This document shows, piece after piece, positions 8,350 through 16,694 of a DNA stretch of 37,146 nt. Positions within the stretch are counted from its first letter, which is position 1. Each line of letters opens with the position of its first letter. The notes below the pieces were generated by a model. That model saw only the letters and a program-made list of their open reading frames with translations, was not told the DNA's origin and made no database searches. Location: positions 1 through 37,146 of the IMG/VR virus record IMGVR_UViG_3300030098_005424. The stretch is one strand, 5' to 3'. A program made the translations under genes and the position numbers. Source of the stretch: a virus.

Positions 8350-11300
8350 ATGTTTACCAGCGAATTATGGCAACAATCTGGAGTAAGTACATACTCTATA
8401 GACCAATCAATTAGATTTAATGATAATGATTCACCAGTTTTAACTGCATCTCAAACTGGAGCTGGTGATACTAGAAAGAAAAATACTTTTAGTGTTTGGG
8501 TTAAAAGAGGTAATTTAACTTCTTTAATGTATATTGGTGCTTATCGTTATGATGCTACAAATTATCAACTTTATTCTTTTGATTCAAGTGATAGACTAGA
8601 ATTTGCAGATATATCTGGTGGTTCTGTTATTGGTAAACTAATAACGAATAGAGTTTTCCGTGACCCAAGTGCCTGGTATAATCTTACCTTTGTTTGGGAT
8701 ACAGCTAATGCGATTTCAAGTGAAAGAATGATAATTTATGTAAATGGTGTTAGAGAAACTTCATTTAATACAGCTACATATCCAAGTGTAAATACTGATT
8801 CAGGTGGTGCTGGTAGAGCATCATCTACTATGAGAATAGGAACTTATGATGCAACTGGTGCATTTTTTGATGGGTATTTAACTAATATAGTTTATGTTGA
8901 TAATAGTGCATTAGATGCATCTAGTTTTGGAGAAACAAATGATAATGGTATTTGGGTTCCTCGTGATGTAAGTGATTTAACATTTGGTACTCGTGGTTTT
9001 TATATTGATGGCAGAGATAGTTCAGCTTTAGGAGATGATGAAGCTGGAAGTAATGATTTTACGACAAGTGGACTTAGTGCGGATGACTCACAACCCGATT
9101 CGCCAACAAATAATCACGCAGTTTTTAATCCATTAGATGTAACTCACCACGGATATACAGCATTTAGTGAGGGTAATTTAGCAATAACCTATAGTGGAGC
9201 ATCAGCTAGAGAATTAGCAAGATCATCAATTACAATACCAGCAAATACAGATGGTTTTTTTGAAACAAAAATGACAGCAACTTTAGGAAGTGGTGTTGAT
9301 TTTGCTATTGGTATTGAGGATGGTTCTGCTTTACAAGATGCTAGTAATACAACATATACTAATGCTTATGTTATAAGAGAAGATGGTACTTTTAGCACTA
9401 CTGGTAGTTCAAGTACAACCTCTTATGGAGTAAGTTTTACAAACAATGATGTTATAGGTGTTTGGCGAAAAGCAAATGGTGATTTAGTATTTTATAAAAA
9501 TGGTACAGCAATGAATTCTGGAACACCAGCAGTAACTGGGGTAACTGGTGAAATGCATTTTGTTGCTGGAGGATTTAATGGGGGTGCTGGTATAGGTAGA
9601 TTTGCATCAGGTCAATGGACAAATAAACCAAGTGGAGTAACAGATTCTATGGCACTTAACACAAGTAATTTATCTGAACCAGCAATTACAAATAGTAAAA
9701 ACCATTTCTGGATTAACTTGCACGAGGGGAATGGCGGAGGCCAGCGTACCGGAAATTTCGTACCTTTTACAGATAATGCCACGATTGCGAATAGTTGTAT
9801 ATTTAATCGTGCTGATTCAGCTATAATGTCAAGAACTTTAGAAACACCAACAAATGGAAAAAAATGGACATTTAGCACTTGGTATAAAAGAGGGAATTTA
9901 GATAGTAGTAATTGTAAATTTCTAGGATTTAGTGCTAATAATGGTGGTGGTTATATTGGAATATCAAGTGATAGATTTTATGTTTCTGATTTAACATATA
10001 GTGGTAGTTGGACTGTAACTCTTACATATCATCAAAATAGAACAGTAGAAGATACTTCAAAATTCTACCATTTCCTTGTATCCGTTGACACTACTTTATC
10101 AACTGCAAGTGACAGGGTTAAAATTTATATTGATGGTGATAGAGTAACTAGCTTTGATTCTTACACAGCTCACCCAGCACAAGACCTTATTACAAATTGG
10201 AATGGAGGTTCTGGAACTCTTTATATTGGTAGGAGGGGATTAGATACTACAAATTTATTAGATGGTTATATGGCTGAAACGAATTTTGTAGATGGTACAG
10301 CACTTGGACCAGATACTTTTGGTGTCGTTGATACAAGTACAAATCGCTGGATCCCCAAGACATTATCAGGTATTACTTATGGTAATAGTGGATGGAGATT
10401 AACTTATGCTGATTCTAGTAATCTTGGAGATGATACTTCAGGAAATACAAATGATTTTACAGTTAGTAATATAACTAGTTCTGACCAGACCACCGATAGT
10501 CCTACCCAGAATCATTGTATAATGGACCCAAATGATGAAACTGGTTCTATTACAATGTCAGAGGGTAATTTAAAAGTAACTCAAGGTGGAGCTGGAGATG
10601 CAATCAGAGGTTCGTTAGCACCAACATCAGGTAAATATTATTTTGAAATTACAGCAACAGCAGTAGGTGCAGATGGAAATAGTATTGTTGGTATTCAACA
10701 AAAAAATGTTCCGATAGATTCAAGCACAAGTTTAGCATCTGTAAATGCAGAAACTTTTGTATATAGAGATGATGGTTATCTTGTAAATGGTGGGCAATAT
10801 GCAAGCGGTTATACAAATTGGGGTGCTACTGATGTTATTGGAATAGCTATGGATTTAGATAATCATAAGTTATACTTTTCAGTAGATGGAACATATATTA
10901 ATTCAGGCAACCCAGCAAATGGAACTGGTAGTGTCTTTAATTTAGTTCAAAATACTAGATATGCACCATACATTGGATTTCAAGGTTCAAGTGGATTTAT
11001 ATTTGATGTTAATACTGGACAAAGAGCATTTAACACATCTGCACCAACGGGATTTTCTGCTTTACAACAAGACAACCTATCAGAAACTGCAAAAGGTTTA
11101 ACTGATTTAGTTATAATTAAAAATAGAGATGCGGCAGATAGTTGGATTTGGCAAGATTCATTAAGAGGAGCTGGAGAGTATGGTTCTATGGGTTCAGCTA
11201 CACAATTTAATACAGCTATTACAGATGGAGTGCAGAAATTTTTAAAAGGTGGAGTTCAAATAGAGGATAATGATGCTGTAAATACTAGTGGAGAATCTTT

Positions 11301-12054
11301 TGTTTCTTATAATTGGAATATTAATGGAGGCACAAAAACTACTGATGCATCAGGTGATTTAAGTGTTGAGTTACAAGCAAATGCTACTGCTGGTATAAGT
11401 GTTGGTAAATTTACTGTATCAGGAAGTGGTAATAAAACTTGGGCGCACGGATTAGGTGGTGTTCCTGAAATGGGAATTTTATGCGCTTATAATTCAACAA
11501 ATTCTGGAACAACATACCATCACGAATTTTCAACAACTCCTTATAGTAGTGGTGCCTTTTTAACATCTAATGCGGCTGCATTTACTTCATCAAATATATG
11601 GGGTCCGGCTAAACCAACATCTACATTATGGACAGGATTGGTAGGTAGTTTATTTAGTGCTGGCGAACCTTATATTTTTTATTCATTTAGAGGAATTCCG
11701 GGTTTTAGCAAAATCGGATCCTATACTGGATCGGGAAATGTCGACGGGCCTTATGTCCAACTCGGATTCACTCCTCGTATGATCCTAATTAAACAAACTG
11801 GAGCTACTAGTTGGTATTTATTTGATTCTGCAAGAAATCCTATAAATATTACAAATGGTGCAAACCTTGTAGCTCATCCAAATAATAGCGATGCCGCTGA
11901 TTGGAATAATACTTATGGTCCAGAATTTTTAAGTGGTGGGTTTAAAGCAAGAGCGCCTGGATATGGCATTAATTATTCTGGAGTAAATCATATATATATA
12001 GCCTTTGCTGAAAATGTATTTTTTGATGGAACAAGTCCGGTTACTGCACGATGA
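8350..12054 (+). CDS. Large tail adhesin with tandem LamG and SPRY domains
   Basis: A 1234-residue protein built as a tandem duplication. Residues about 20-190 are a concanavalin/LamG-like domain (KKNTFSVWVKRGNL), a linker has the DSSALGDDEAGSNDFT motif, and residues about 290-425 look like SPRY (GFFETKM ... GVWRKANGDLVFYKNG). The pattern repeats: LamG about 482-670 (KWTFSTWYKRGNL), linker DSSNLGDDTSGNTNDFT, SPRY about 760-895 (GKYYFEI ... GIAMDLDNHKLYFSVDG). Residues about 915-1230 form a further domain common in marine phage fibres (IGSYTGSGNVDGP, RMILIKQT, FAENVF). LamG and SPRY folds bind sugars or proteins, so this is the likely receptor-binding protein. The region at 9715-9790 is richer in GC than its surroundings. 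Confidence 0.8.
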   Translation: MFTSELWQQSGVSTYSIDQSIRFNDNDSPVLTASQTGAGDTRKKNTFSVWVKRGNLTSLMYIGAYRYDATNYQLYSFDSSDRLEFADISGGSVIGKLITNRVFRDPSAWYNLTFVWDTANAISSERMIIYVNGVRETSFNTATYPSVNTDSGGAGRASSTMRIGTYDATGAFFDGYLTNIVYVDNSALDASSFGETNDNGIWVPRDVSDLTFGTRGFYIDGRDSSALGDDEAGSNDFTTSGLSADDSQPDSPTNNHAVFNPLDVTHHGYTAFSEGNLAITYSGASARELARSSITIPANTDGFFETKMTATLGSGVDFAIGIEDGSALQDASNTTYTNAYVIREDGTFSTTGSSSTTSYGVSFTNNDVIGVWRKANGDLVFYKNGTAMNSGTPAVTGVTGEMHFVAGGFNGGAGIGRFASGQWTNKPSGVTDSMALNTSNLSEPAITNSKNHFWINLHEGNGGGQRTGNFVPFTDNATIANSCIFNRADSAIMSRTLETPTNGKKWTFSTWYKRGNLDSSNCKFLGFSANNGGGYIGISSDRFYVSDLTYSGSWTVTLTYHQNRTVEDTSKFYHFLVSVDTTLSTASDRVKIYIDGDRVTSFDSYTAHPAQDLITNWNGGSGTLYIGRRGLDTTNLLDGYMAETNFVDGTALGPDTFGVVDTSTNRWIPKTLSGITYGNSGWRLTYADSSNLGDDTSGNTNDFTVSNITSSDQTTDSPTQNHCIMDPNDETGSITMSEGNLKVTQGGAGDAIRGSLAPTSGKYYFEITATAVGADGNSIVGIQQKNVPIDSSTSLASVNAETFVYRDDGYLVNGGQYASGYTNWGATDVIGIAMDLDNHKLYFSVDGTYINSGNPANGTGSVFNLVQNTRYAPYIGFQGSSGFIFDVNTGQRAFNTSAPTGFSALQQDNLSETAKGLTDLVIIKNRDAADSWIWQDSLRGAGEYGSMGSATQFNTAITDGVQKFLKGGVQIEDNDAVNTSGESFVSYNWNINGGTKTTDASGDLSVELQANATAGISVGKFTVSGSGNKTWAHGLGGVPEMGILCAYNSTNSGTTYHHEFSTTPYSSGAFLTSNAAAFTSSNIWGPAKPTSTLWTGLVGSLFSAGEPYIFYSFRGIPGFSKIGSYTGSGNVDGPYVQLGFTPRMILIKQTGATSWYLFDSARNPINITNGANLVAHPNNSDAADWNNTYGPEFLSGGFKARAPGYGINYSGVNHIYIAFAENVFFDGTSPVTAR

Positions 12055-12087
12055 TAATATTAACACACATAACAAAAGGAGTATAAA

Positions 12088-12732
12088 ATGTGGGCCAAAG
12101 TTAAAGCAAGTCAGGTGGTAGAATTGTTTAGAAATCCTAAACCAATCACTTTTGATAATATAAAACATCCAAAAGAAATATTTAATAATTGGACTTCTAA
12201 AGAATTAAAAGCAATCGGTATATATGATTTTATTGATGGGACACCAGCTGATGCTAGATTTGAAACTGCAACTACTGTTAATTACAAAGTTGATGATGCT
12301 AAAGGTATTGTCACAGAAACTATTAATAAAAAAGATAAATTAATAAACGATACTTTATGGACATCTAAAGATAAAACAGATAAAAAAATTCCTGATGGAG
12401 AAGATGTTGGAGATGTTGCAATTCCAGGATTAAAAACAATTTTTATAGAACAAACAAAAAATCGAGCAGCTGCATTACTAAAGCCAACAGATTGGATGGT
12501 TACTAGATTAGTTGAGGATAGTAGTAAAAAAATTCCAAGTGTTGTTTCAACTTATAGAGCAGCTGTAAAAAATGAGGCTGATAAAATAGAAAAAGCAATA
12601 AGTGATTGTGACACTCTGGATAAATTAAAAGCATTATTTGTTACAGAATATAATAAAGATAAATCAATTAAAAAAATAGCAACTATGGAATCTTTTCCTG
12701 ATGCTAAAGGTATAGAGGCATATACAAGATGA
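12088..12732 (+). CDS. Putative tail fibre assembly / fibre-associated protein
   Basis: A 214-residue protein with a good ribosome binding site (AAAGGAG) before ATG 12088. The C-terminal part has the pattern LLKPTDWMVTRL, then an IPS.V.TYRAAV segment, resembling the C-terminal region of phage tail-fibre assembly chaperones, where a PTDW motif precedes a helix. Its position immediately after the adhesin fits that role. The N-terminal half, with NPKPITFDN and a repeated aromatic/Asp pattern, was not recognised. The assignment rests on motif shape plus position; it could instead be a structural tip protein. Confidence 0.5.
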   Translation: MWAKVKASQVVELFRNPKPITFDNIKHPKEIFNNWTSKELKAIGIYDFIDGTPADARFETATTVNYKVDDAKGIVTETINKKDKLINDTLWTSKDKTDKKIPDGEDVGDVAIPGLKTIFIEQTKNRAAALLKPTDWMVTRLVEDSSKKIPSVVSTYRAAVKNEADKIEKAISDCDTLDKLKALFVTEYNKDKSIKKIATMESFPDAKGIEAYTR

Positions 12733-12851
12733 TGCTAACAAAAGATCATATTATTTTATCTAAATATTTTATGATAAAAATTCCCGCTGAAACTAAAAGG
12801 GTTAAAGATTTATCAGAAAACAGATGGGGATATAAAAAAAGTGGATACTAG
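12729..12851 (+). CDS. Small hypothetical protein (40 aa)
   Basis: A 40-codon reading frame whose ATG overlaps the stop of the preceding gene (ATGA) and whose end overlaps the GTG start of the next gene, as expected of a translationally coupled small gene. The peptide is basic and has no membrane segment or known motif. It fills the otherwise empty space between the fibre-assembly gene and the small membrane protein. The coupling is the only support. Confidence 0.4.
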   Translation: MMLTKDHIILSKYFMIKIPAETKRVKDLSENRWGYKKSGY

Positions 12852-13035
12852 AACACTTCAGGATGTAGCTATGGAATTGGAGGCTCACGAAAGAGAGTGT
12901 TCTGTGTATAGAGATATGACAAAGACATCTTTAGATAAACTTGAGGGTAGGATTAAAAGGTTAGAGATGGTGATAATGTGTTCAACTATTTCAATTTTAA
13001 GTGCAATGATGGCTGTAATATTTAAGGTGATGTAA
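12841..13035 (+). CDS. Small coiled-coil membrane protein, XhlA-like holin accessory
   Basis: A 64-residue protein with a GTG start. Residues 1-40 are charged and helical, with a heptad-like stretch ending KLEGRIKRLE. Residues about 43-62 form one hydrophobic C-terminal segment (MVIMCSTISILSAMMAVIF). This build, an N-terminal coiled coil plus a C-terminal membrane anchor, is that of XhlA-type haemolysin/holin-associated proteins often found in phage lysis cassettes. The putative holin 170 bp downstream supports a lysis role. No catalytic function is expected. Confidence 0.6.
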   Translation: MDTRTLQDVAMELEAHERECSVYRDMTKTSLDKLEGRIKRLEMVIMCSTISILSAMMAVIFKVM

Positions 13036-13208
13036 TGGATGATATGGTTTTAACTTATATGATTTATGTTAGTGAGGATAATGATAAACCCTCTGTAACA
13101 ATTAAGGTAACTGGTTTGGATAACCAAGATGATGCTGAATACATTGCATCTAAATTAGATAATTTATTTAATAATAACCTTAATACAATTTCAGAAAGGA
13201 TACATTAA
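13035..13208 (+). CDS. Small hypothetical protein (57 aa)
   Basis: A 57-residue acidic protein. Its ATG overlaps the preceding TAA (TAATG) and its TAA is followed at once by the ATG of the holin-like gene, so it is embedded in a tightly packed operon. The composition (MDDMVLTYMIYVSEDN, then a beta/alpha pattern) suggests a small soluble domain. No family was recognised. Confidence 0.55.
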   Translation: MDDMVLTYMIYVSEDNDKPSVTIKVTGLDNQDDAEYIASKLDNLFNNNLNTISERIH

Positions 13209-13586
13209 ATGTTATTTGGACCAATCGTTTCAGGAATTACTAATTTAGCAACAGCCTGGATAAAAGGAAAACAAGAAAAAGCTAAATTAAAATCTCAGGT
13301 AGAATTATCTAAACTCGAGGCTACTCGTAAAAAGATAGAAACTGATGGTGACTGGGAAAAAATTGCACAATCTAATGCTGGGGATTCTTATAAGGATGAG
13401 TTATGGACAATTTGGATGATTATAATAATGACACTTTGTTTTATAGAACCTATGCAACCAGTTTTAAAAGAGGGATTTAGATTTCTTAGAGAAGATTTAC
13501 CGGAATTCTTACAATGGGGAATTTTAATTTCAATATCAGCGAGCTTTGGCATAAAAGGAGTCAGTAGCTTTATAGGGAAAAAATAA
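13209..13586 (+). CDS. Putative holin (GTA_holin_3TM-like)
   Basis: A 125-residue protein with a hydrophobic N-terminus (about 1-19), a charged helical linker rich in Lys/Glu (20-60), then two membrane segments at about 65-84 and 102-122, the last ending SFGIKGVSSFIG. The motif SYKDELWTIW before the second hydrophobic segment and the GF..L...PEFLQWG loop are typical of the 3-TM holin family of gene transfer agents and phages. Holins form lesions in the inner membrane that time lysis. The stop overlaps the next ATG. I am fairly sure of the family and less sure that it is the active holin. Confidence 0.7.
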   Translation: MLFGPIVSGITNLATAWIKGKQEKAKLKSQVELSKLEATRKKIETDGDWEKIAQSNAGDSYKDELWTIWMIIIMTLCFIEPMQPVLKEGFRFLREDLPEFLQWGILISISASFGIKGVSSFIGKK

Positions 13587-14026
13587 TGGACCCGGTAACA
13601 GCATTGGGGATTGCTACAACCGCATTTAATACAATTAAAAAAGGGTTTGATGTTGGTAAAAATGCTGAATCAATGATGTCAGATGTTGGTAGGTGGATGT
13701 CAGCAATAGAAAGTGTAAGAAATCCACAAGAAAAAAAATTTAAAAAAGTCGCAAATGTAGAACAACAAGCAATCGATCAATTTGCAGCTAAGAAAAAAGC
13801 TGATTCGATGGAAAGAGAATTAAAAAATTATATGATTGCAACATTTGGAATGAAGTCTTGGGATGAGTTATTAAGAATACAAGGTCAAATTAGAAAAAAA
13901 AGAAAAATGGAAATTGCATATCAAAAAAAACAAAGAGAAGAAATGATTAATGCTATTATAATATTTGTCGGTATTGGTTTTGGTGGTGTCGGATTAATTT
14001 TTGGATTTGTATATTATTTGACATAA
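13586..14026 (+). CDS. Phage membrane-anchored protein of unknown function
   Basis: A 146-residue protein: an N-terminal AIATTAFNTIKKGFDVGK-like segment, then a charged, helical middle (residues 35-120) with many Lys, Glu and Gln, and one C-terminal membrane segment (about 121-144, Gly/Ile/Phe-rich). Similar proteins are common beside lysis genes in marine phages, but I know of no proven function. The topology (long coil plus tail anchor) would allow a lysis-accessory or virion role. The ATG overlaps the TAA of the putative holin gene. Confidence 0.6.
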   Translation: MDPVTALGIATTAFNTIKKGFDVGKNAESMMSDVGRWMSAIESVRNPQEKKFKKVANVEQQAIDQFAAKKKADSMERELKNYMIATFGMKSWDELLRIQGQIRKKRKMEIAYQKKQREEMINAIIIFVGIGFGGVGLIFGFVYYLT

Positions 14027-14128
14027 ATGCGATATGAGAATAAAAGAAAATTTCCCAAACCTCACAAACGAGAATATAAATCACCAGTAGCCATCTGGAA
14101 TAAAAAAGGTAAATCATTATGGTATTAG
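14027..14128 (+). CDS. Very small basic hypothetical protein (33 aa)
   Basis: A 33-codon frame that begins directly after the preceding TAA and overlaps the next gene's start by ten bases. The peptide is strongly basic (many Lys/Arg) and aromatic, with the pattern KPHKREYKSPVAIWNKKGKS. Its tight fit between neighbours suggests that it is translated. No function can be assigned. Confidence 0.4.
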   Translation: MRYENKRKFPKPHKREYKSPVAIWNKKGKSLWY

Positions 14129-14514
14129 GTAAAACAGCGGAATATTATGTTGCCTATTTTTTAATAAAATTAGGATATAATACATCGGTTGTTAATCATA
14201 ATGGATTTGATTTAATTACTGTAATTGAAAATAAACCTTATCGTATTGAAGTTAAAAGCTCTAAGACAAAAATTAAAGATAGAAATGGATTTAGGTTTGC
14301 AACTAAGCAAGGACCTACTGGTAAGAAAAGATATTTAACTGAGGATATGGCATCGGATATTGTTGCATTTGTTTCTATGTTAAAACCTCCAAGAATTTTT
14401 TTTAAACCAACCTATAAAATTACATCTATATCACATAGTATTTATAGTATTCATTTTAACAACCCTACTCTCGAGCAAGACTCTTTAATACAAAGTTTAA
14501 GTGAAATTAGCTAG
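14119..14514 (+). CDS. PD-(D/E)XK-superfamily nuclease-like protein
   Basis: A 131-residue protein with a nuclease core pattern: E8 in a helix (KTAEYYVAYFLIKLGY), D31 in NGFDLI, then the E-x-K pair E44/K46 in YRIEVKSS, followed by a basic segment and an alpha/beta tail. This resembles Holliday-junction-resolvase or group I intron endonuclease-like PD-(D/E)XK proteins. It is the last gene of the long rightward unit and precedes a terminator. The substrate is unknown; it may be a late-expressed host-DNA or junction-resolving nuclease. Confidence 0.6.
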   Translation: MVLGKTAEYYVAYFLIKLGYNTSVVNHNGFDLITVIENKPYRIEVKSSKTKIKDRNGFRFATKQGPTGKKRYLTEDMASDIVAFVSMLKPPRIFFKPTYKITSISHSIYSIHFNNPTLEQDSLIQSLSEIS

Positions 14515-14553
14515 GTAGTTTAACCCTAGGCAACCTCAAAAACTTAATCCTCG

Positions 14554-14577
14554 AGGCTCCTAGAGCTTTGTTTTTTT
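14554..14577. terminator. Intrinsic terminator between convergent genes
   Basis: AGGCTC and GAGCTT can pair around a CTA loop (14554-14568, with one G-T pair), followed by TGTTTTTTT. It lies between the end of the rightward late genes (14514) and the stop of the leftward block (14576), so it probably ends rightward transcription. Few A residues lie on the other side, so termination of leftward transcripts is less certain. Confidence 0.6.
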
Positions 14578-14782
14578 AATATTTTTCTTTATTTATGCAG
14601 ATTTGGCGATACTTAATATAACCAGCTACATTTAAAGATGGGTTTGTATAATCGGTTTTTTGCCATCCAACATCTACCCATTCGCATTTATAAATTCTTT
14701 CATTATTTTGTTTGTGATAAAAAAAATCTAAATTATTCCAAGCATATAAATTCATTATAAAACCTACTATTAAAGTTTCCAT
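14576..14782 (-). CDS. Small hypothetical protein (68 aa)
   Basis: The last gene of the leftward block, 68 residues, with a GAAAGGA ribosome binding site upstream of its ATG. The N-terminus is mildly hydrophobic (METLIVGFIMNLYAW), possibly a short signal-anchor; the rest is rich in aromatic residues and Cys/Trp. No family was recognised. It is 13 bases from the stop-proximal end of the operon gene before it, which supports co-transcription. Confidence 0.5.
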   Translation of the reverse strand: METLIVGFIMNLYAWNNLDFFYHKQNNERIYKCEWVDVGWQKTDYTNPSLNVAGYIKYRQICINKEKY

Positions 14783-14795
14783 AATAAAATCCTTT

Positions 14796-15038
14796 CTAAT
14801 ATTCTAAAGATTCATAATTAATTCTGACAGAACGATTGCTCCATTTATCTCGTGAAATATAATTTTTACTTTCGAGCCTATCTAATAAATGATTTATACC
14901 GCTATCAGATTTAGTTTTTTTAAACTTCTTCATCTCCTGGTAAGATGGAGCATAATGATTAGTTTCTATAAAGTTCTTAATAAACATAAACAACTCCTTT
15001 TCTTTTGGTGTAAAATAATTTCCATTAAACATCATCAA
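14796..15038 (-). CDS. LexA-like DNA-binding domain protein without protease domain
   Basis: An 80-residue protein that matches the winged-helix N-terminal domain of LexA: FTPKEKELFMFIKNFIETNH, then YAPSYQEM (the LexA GYAPSxxEI pattern), then SDSGINHLLDRLESKNYISR. The Ser-Lys autoprotease domain of LexA/CI is absent, so it cannot cleave itself. It probably binds DNA as a small regulator, perhaps at SOS-type or prophage operators. The start (three ATG codons in a row) overlaps the end of the exonuclease gene. Confidence 0.7.
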   Translation of the reverse strand: MMMFNGNYFTPKEKELFMFIKNFIETNHYAPSYQEMKKFKKTKSDSGINHLLDRLESKNYISRDKWSNRSVRINYESLEY

Positions 15039-15984
15039 ACACCTTTACCTTTAAAGACTTACCTCGAGTAGCTGGCCGAGCTGGAACTGTGTAAGATTTC
15101 CTGGCTGAATTTTCAGGCCAAAATATTTCAACATTATTGCCAACTGCTTTATCGTGATTAGCCATAATAGACATTAAATAAGAAGTGCATTCATCCTTAA
15201 TTTTCTGACCGGATTTAATTAATTGTTGAGCCTCTAATAGTTTATCAACAATTTCCATATCCTCTCCGCCTAAAACTACCGGAGGTAATCCCTGGTCAAC
15301 TTTATAAGTAGCAATGCCATCCATTGGATTAGCTACTGGGTACCAATCAACAACCTTATTAACTTTATAGTCATCAATTTTTTTTTGAAACTCAGGTATT
15401 AATTGCTCGATATGTTTTCTAATTTCAGGATTGCTTTTTGTTACAAAAACCCTCAGATGAATACCTTGATACAAATGAGCAATTACAGCATATTTTGCAC
15501 CGGTACACATCATTAATCCCTCAACTTGATAAGGACCTTTATTCAAATCTGGAATAGTTTGAGGTGGTTTGCCAATAGCTTTTGCCTCAACAACAACAAG
15601 ACCATCTAATACAATTTCATCATCATCACCTAAAACATATACATTTTGTTCAGGCATATTAGGCACTCTTACTTTATTAACAGTACATAAAGCATCAGGT
15701 GAACCGGATAATGGTAATGTTGAATGATGTACCGGATCACAATCTTCATCGTAAGCAGTAATTAATAATTTTTTTAATCCTAATTCTATGATTTTAGGTT
15801 CGTGAATATTTCCCCAATGCATTGGACTACCTGAAATTTCAACTCTATCAATTCCATTAGATTTACCAATAGAATCTATAGCTGACCTTAAAATATCATT
15901 AGGCGAATCATATTTAGAATGACCAGCTAATATTGAAAGTATTGAGCAGCTGGCCTGGTCATCTCTTGTTCTTTTTCCTACCAT
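15025..15984 (-). CDS. YqaJ / lambda-exonuclease-type recombination nuclease
   Basis: A 319-residue protein with the viral recombinase (YqaJ/lambda Red alpha) pattern: WGNIHEPKII with E62, SGSPDAL with D97, VVVEAKAIG with E133 and K135, and a downstream Q153 in the PYQVEG segment. These fit the PD-(D/E)XK active site of 5'-3' exonucleases that make single-stranded tails for strand annealing. An SSB-like protein is encoded in the divergent operon, but I saw no RecT/Beta annealase. A GAGGT element lies upstream of the ATG. The leftward, recombinase-linked position is unusual for a replication-type gene. Confidence 0.75.
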   Translation of the reverse strand: MVGKRTRDDQASCSILSILAGHSKYDSPNDILRSAIDSIGKSNGIDRVEISGSPMHWGNIHEPKIIELGLKKLLITAYDEDCDPVHHSTLPLSGSPDALCTVNKVRVPNMPEQNVYVLGDDDEIVLDGLVVVEAKAIGKPPQTIPDLNKGPYQVEGLMMCTGAKYAVIAHLYQGIHLRVFVTKSNPEIRKHIEQLIPEFQKKIDDYKVNKVVDWYPVANPMDGIATYKVDQGLPPVVLGGEDMEIVDKLLEAQQLIKSGQKIKDECTSYLMSIMANHDKAVGNNVEIFWPENSARKSYTVPARPATRGKSLKVKVFDDV

Positions 15985-16265
15985 TGCGGACCTCTTATAA
16001 ATGTATGGTTAACATCGAGAGCTACAACTAAAGAAATAACTAGAAAAAAGCATAGTAAAAATGCTAATATGTTTAAAGTTAAACTAGCTAAACTTGATAA
16101 TCTTACTGACTTTAGATAGTCAGATACTCCATACAATATATTGAGGACACTCTTAATTATCCTAATATATATTATGCGATCCTTTTTAGACTCCGATACC
16201 TTAACAATTCTATTAGAATCGTTATATAGTGCGGTAATCTCTATATTATGTTTGTTATTTTGCAT
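15978..16265 (-). CDS. Small membrane protein of unknown function
   Basis: A 95-residue protein with a charged N-terminal half and one strong hydrophobic segment at about residues 60-86 (LTLNILAFLLCFFLVISLVV). A GGAG element sits well placed upstream of ATG 16265. The end overlaps the exonuclease start by a few bases, suggesting coupling. A lysogeny-block membrane protein could act in superinfection exclusion, but nothing in the sequence shows this. Confidence 0.55.
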   Translation of the reverse strand: MQNNKHNIEITALYNDSNRIVKVSESKKDRIIYIRIIKSVLNILYGVSDYLKSVRLSSLASLTLNILAFLLCFFLVISLVVALDVNHTFIRGPQW

Positions 16266-16334
16266 ATAATCTCCATTTGCAAGGGTTGTTATTTGACTAA
16301 ATGCTAATTTCCTCGATGATTACTATATATAGTG

Positions 16335-16625
16335 TCATTTACAACCTCTAAAATCATTTTGCGGACCAGCTCCTAATTTAGGTTCGTTGGCTCTGACCTT
16401 TAAATCACAATGCACCGAATAAAATTCGTGTTTGGCCATTGTTAATTTTCGATAAATCGGTTGCTTTGAATTTTGTATCTCTTTTAAATTCTCATACAAC
16501 TGACCAAACAATTTAACTGCATTTGCTAAATGTCTGGCTTGCATCATTGGTATTGTTATTCGAGAACAAGATTTTTCATAAATAACATTGCTATAATAAT
16601 CTTCATTTTGTCTTTGTTTATCCAT
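16335..16625 (-). CDS. Hypothetical protein (96 aa)
   Basis: A 96-residue protein with a strong GGAGG ribosome binding site. It is mostly helical and amphipathic (MMQARHLANAVKLFGQLYENLKEI) with several Cys and His residues. No known family was recognised. It follows the winged-helix regulator in the leftward operon after a 69-bp gap. Confidence 0.5.
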   Translation of the reverse strand: MDKQRQNEDYYSNVIYEKSCSRITIPMMQARHLANAVKLFGQLYENLKEIQNSKQPIYRKLTMAKHEFYSVHCDLKVRANEPKLGAGPQNDFRGCK

Positions 16626-16694
16626 TACCCCTCCTATAATACACTAATTAATATCTAAAAAAATGATATTCCTTTAACATATAGATGTTAAAAA

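Noticed and set aside
7138-12054. Possible diversity-generating retroelement acting on the fibre genes, as in BPP-1
   Set aside because: No reverse transcriptase gene and no template/variable repeat pair was seen, despite the BPP-1-like head genes.
16322-16333. ACTATATATAGT 12-bp palindrome
   Set aside because: An AT-only palindrome of this length is plausible by chance in so AT-rich a genome; it could be part of a -10 region but nothing else supports it.
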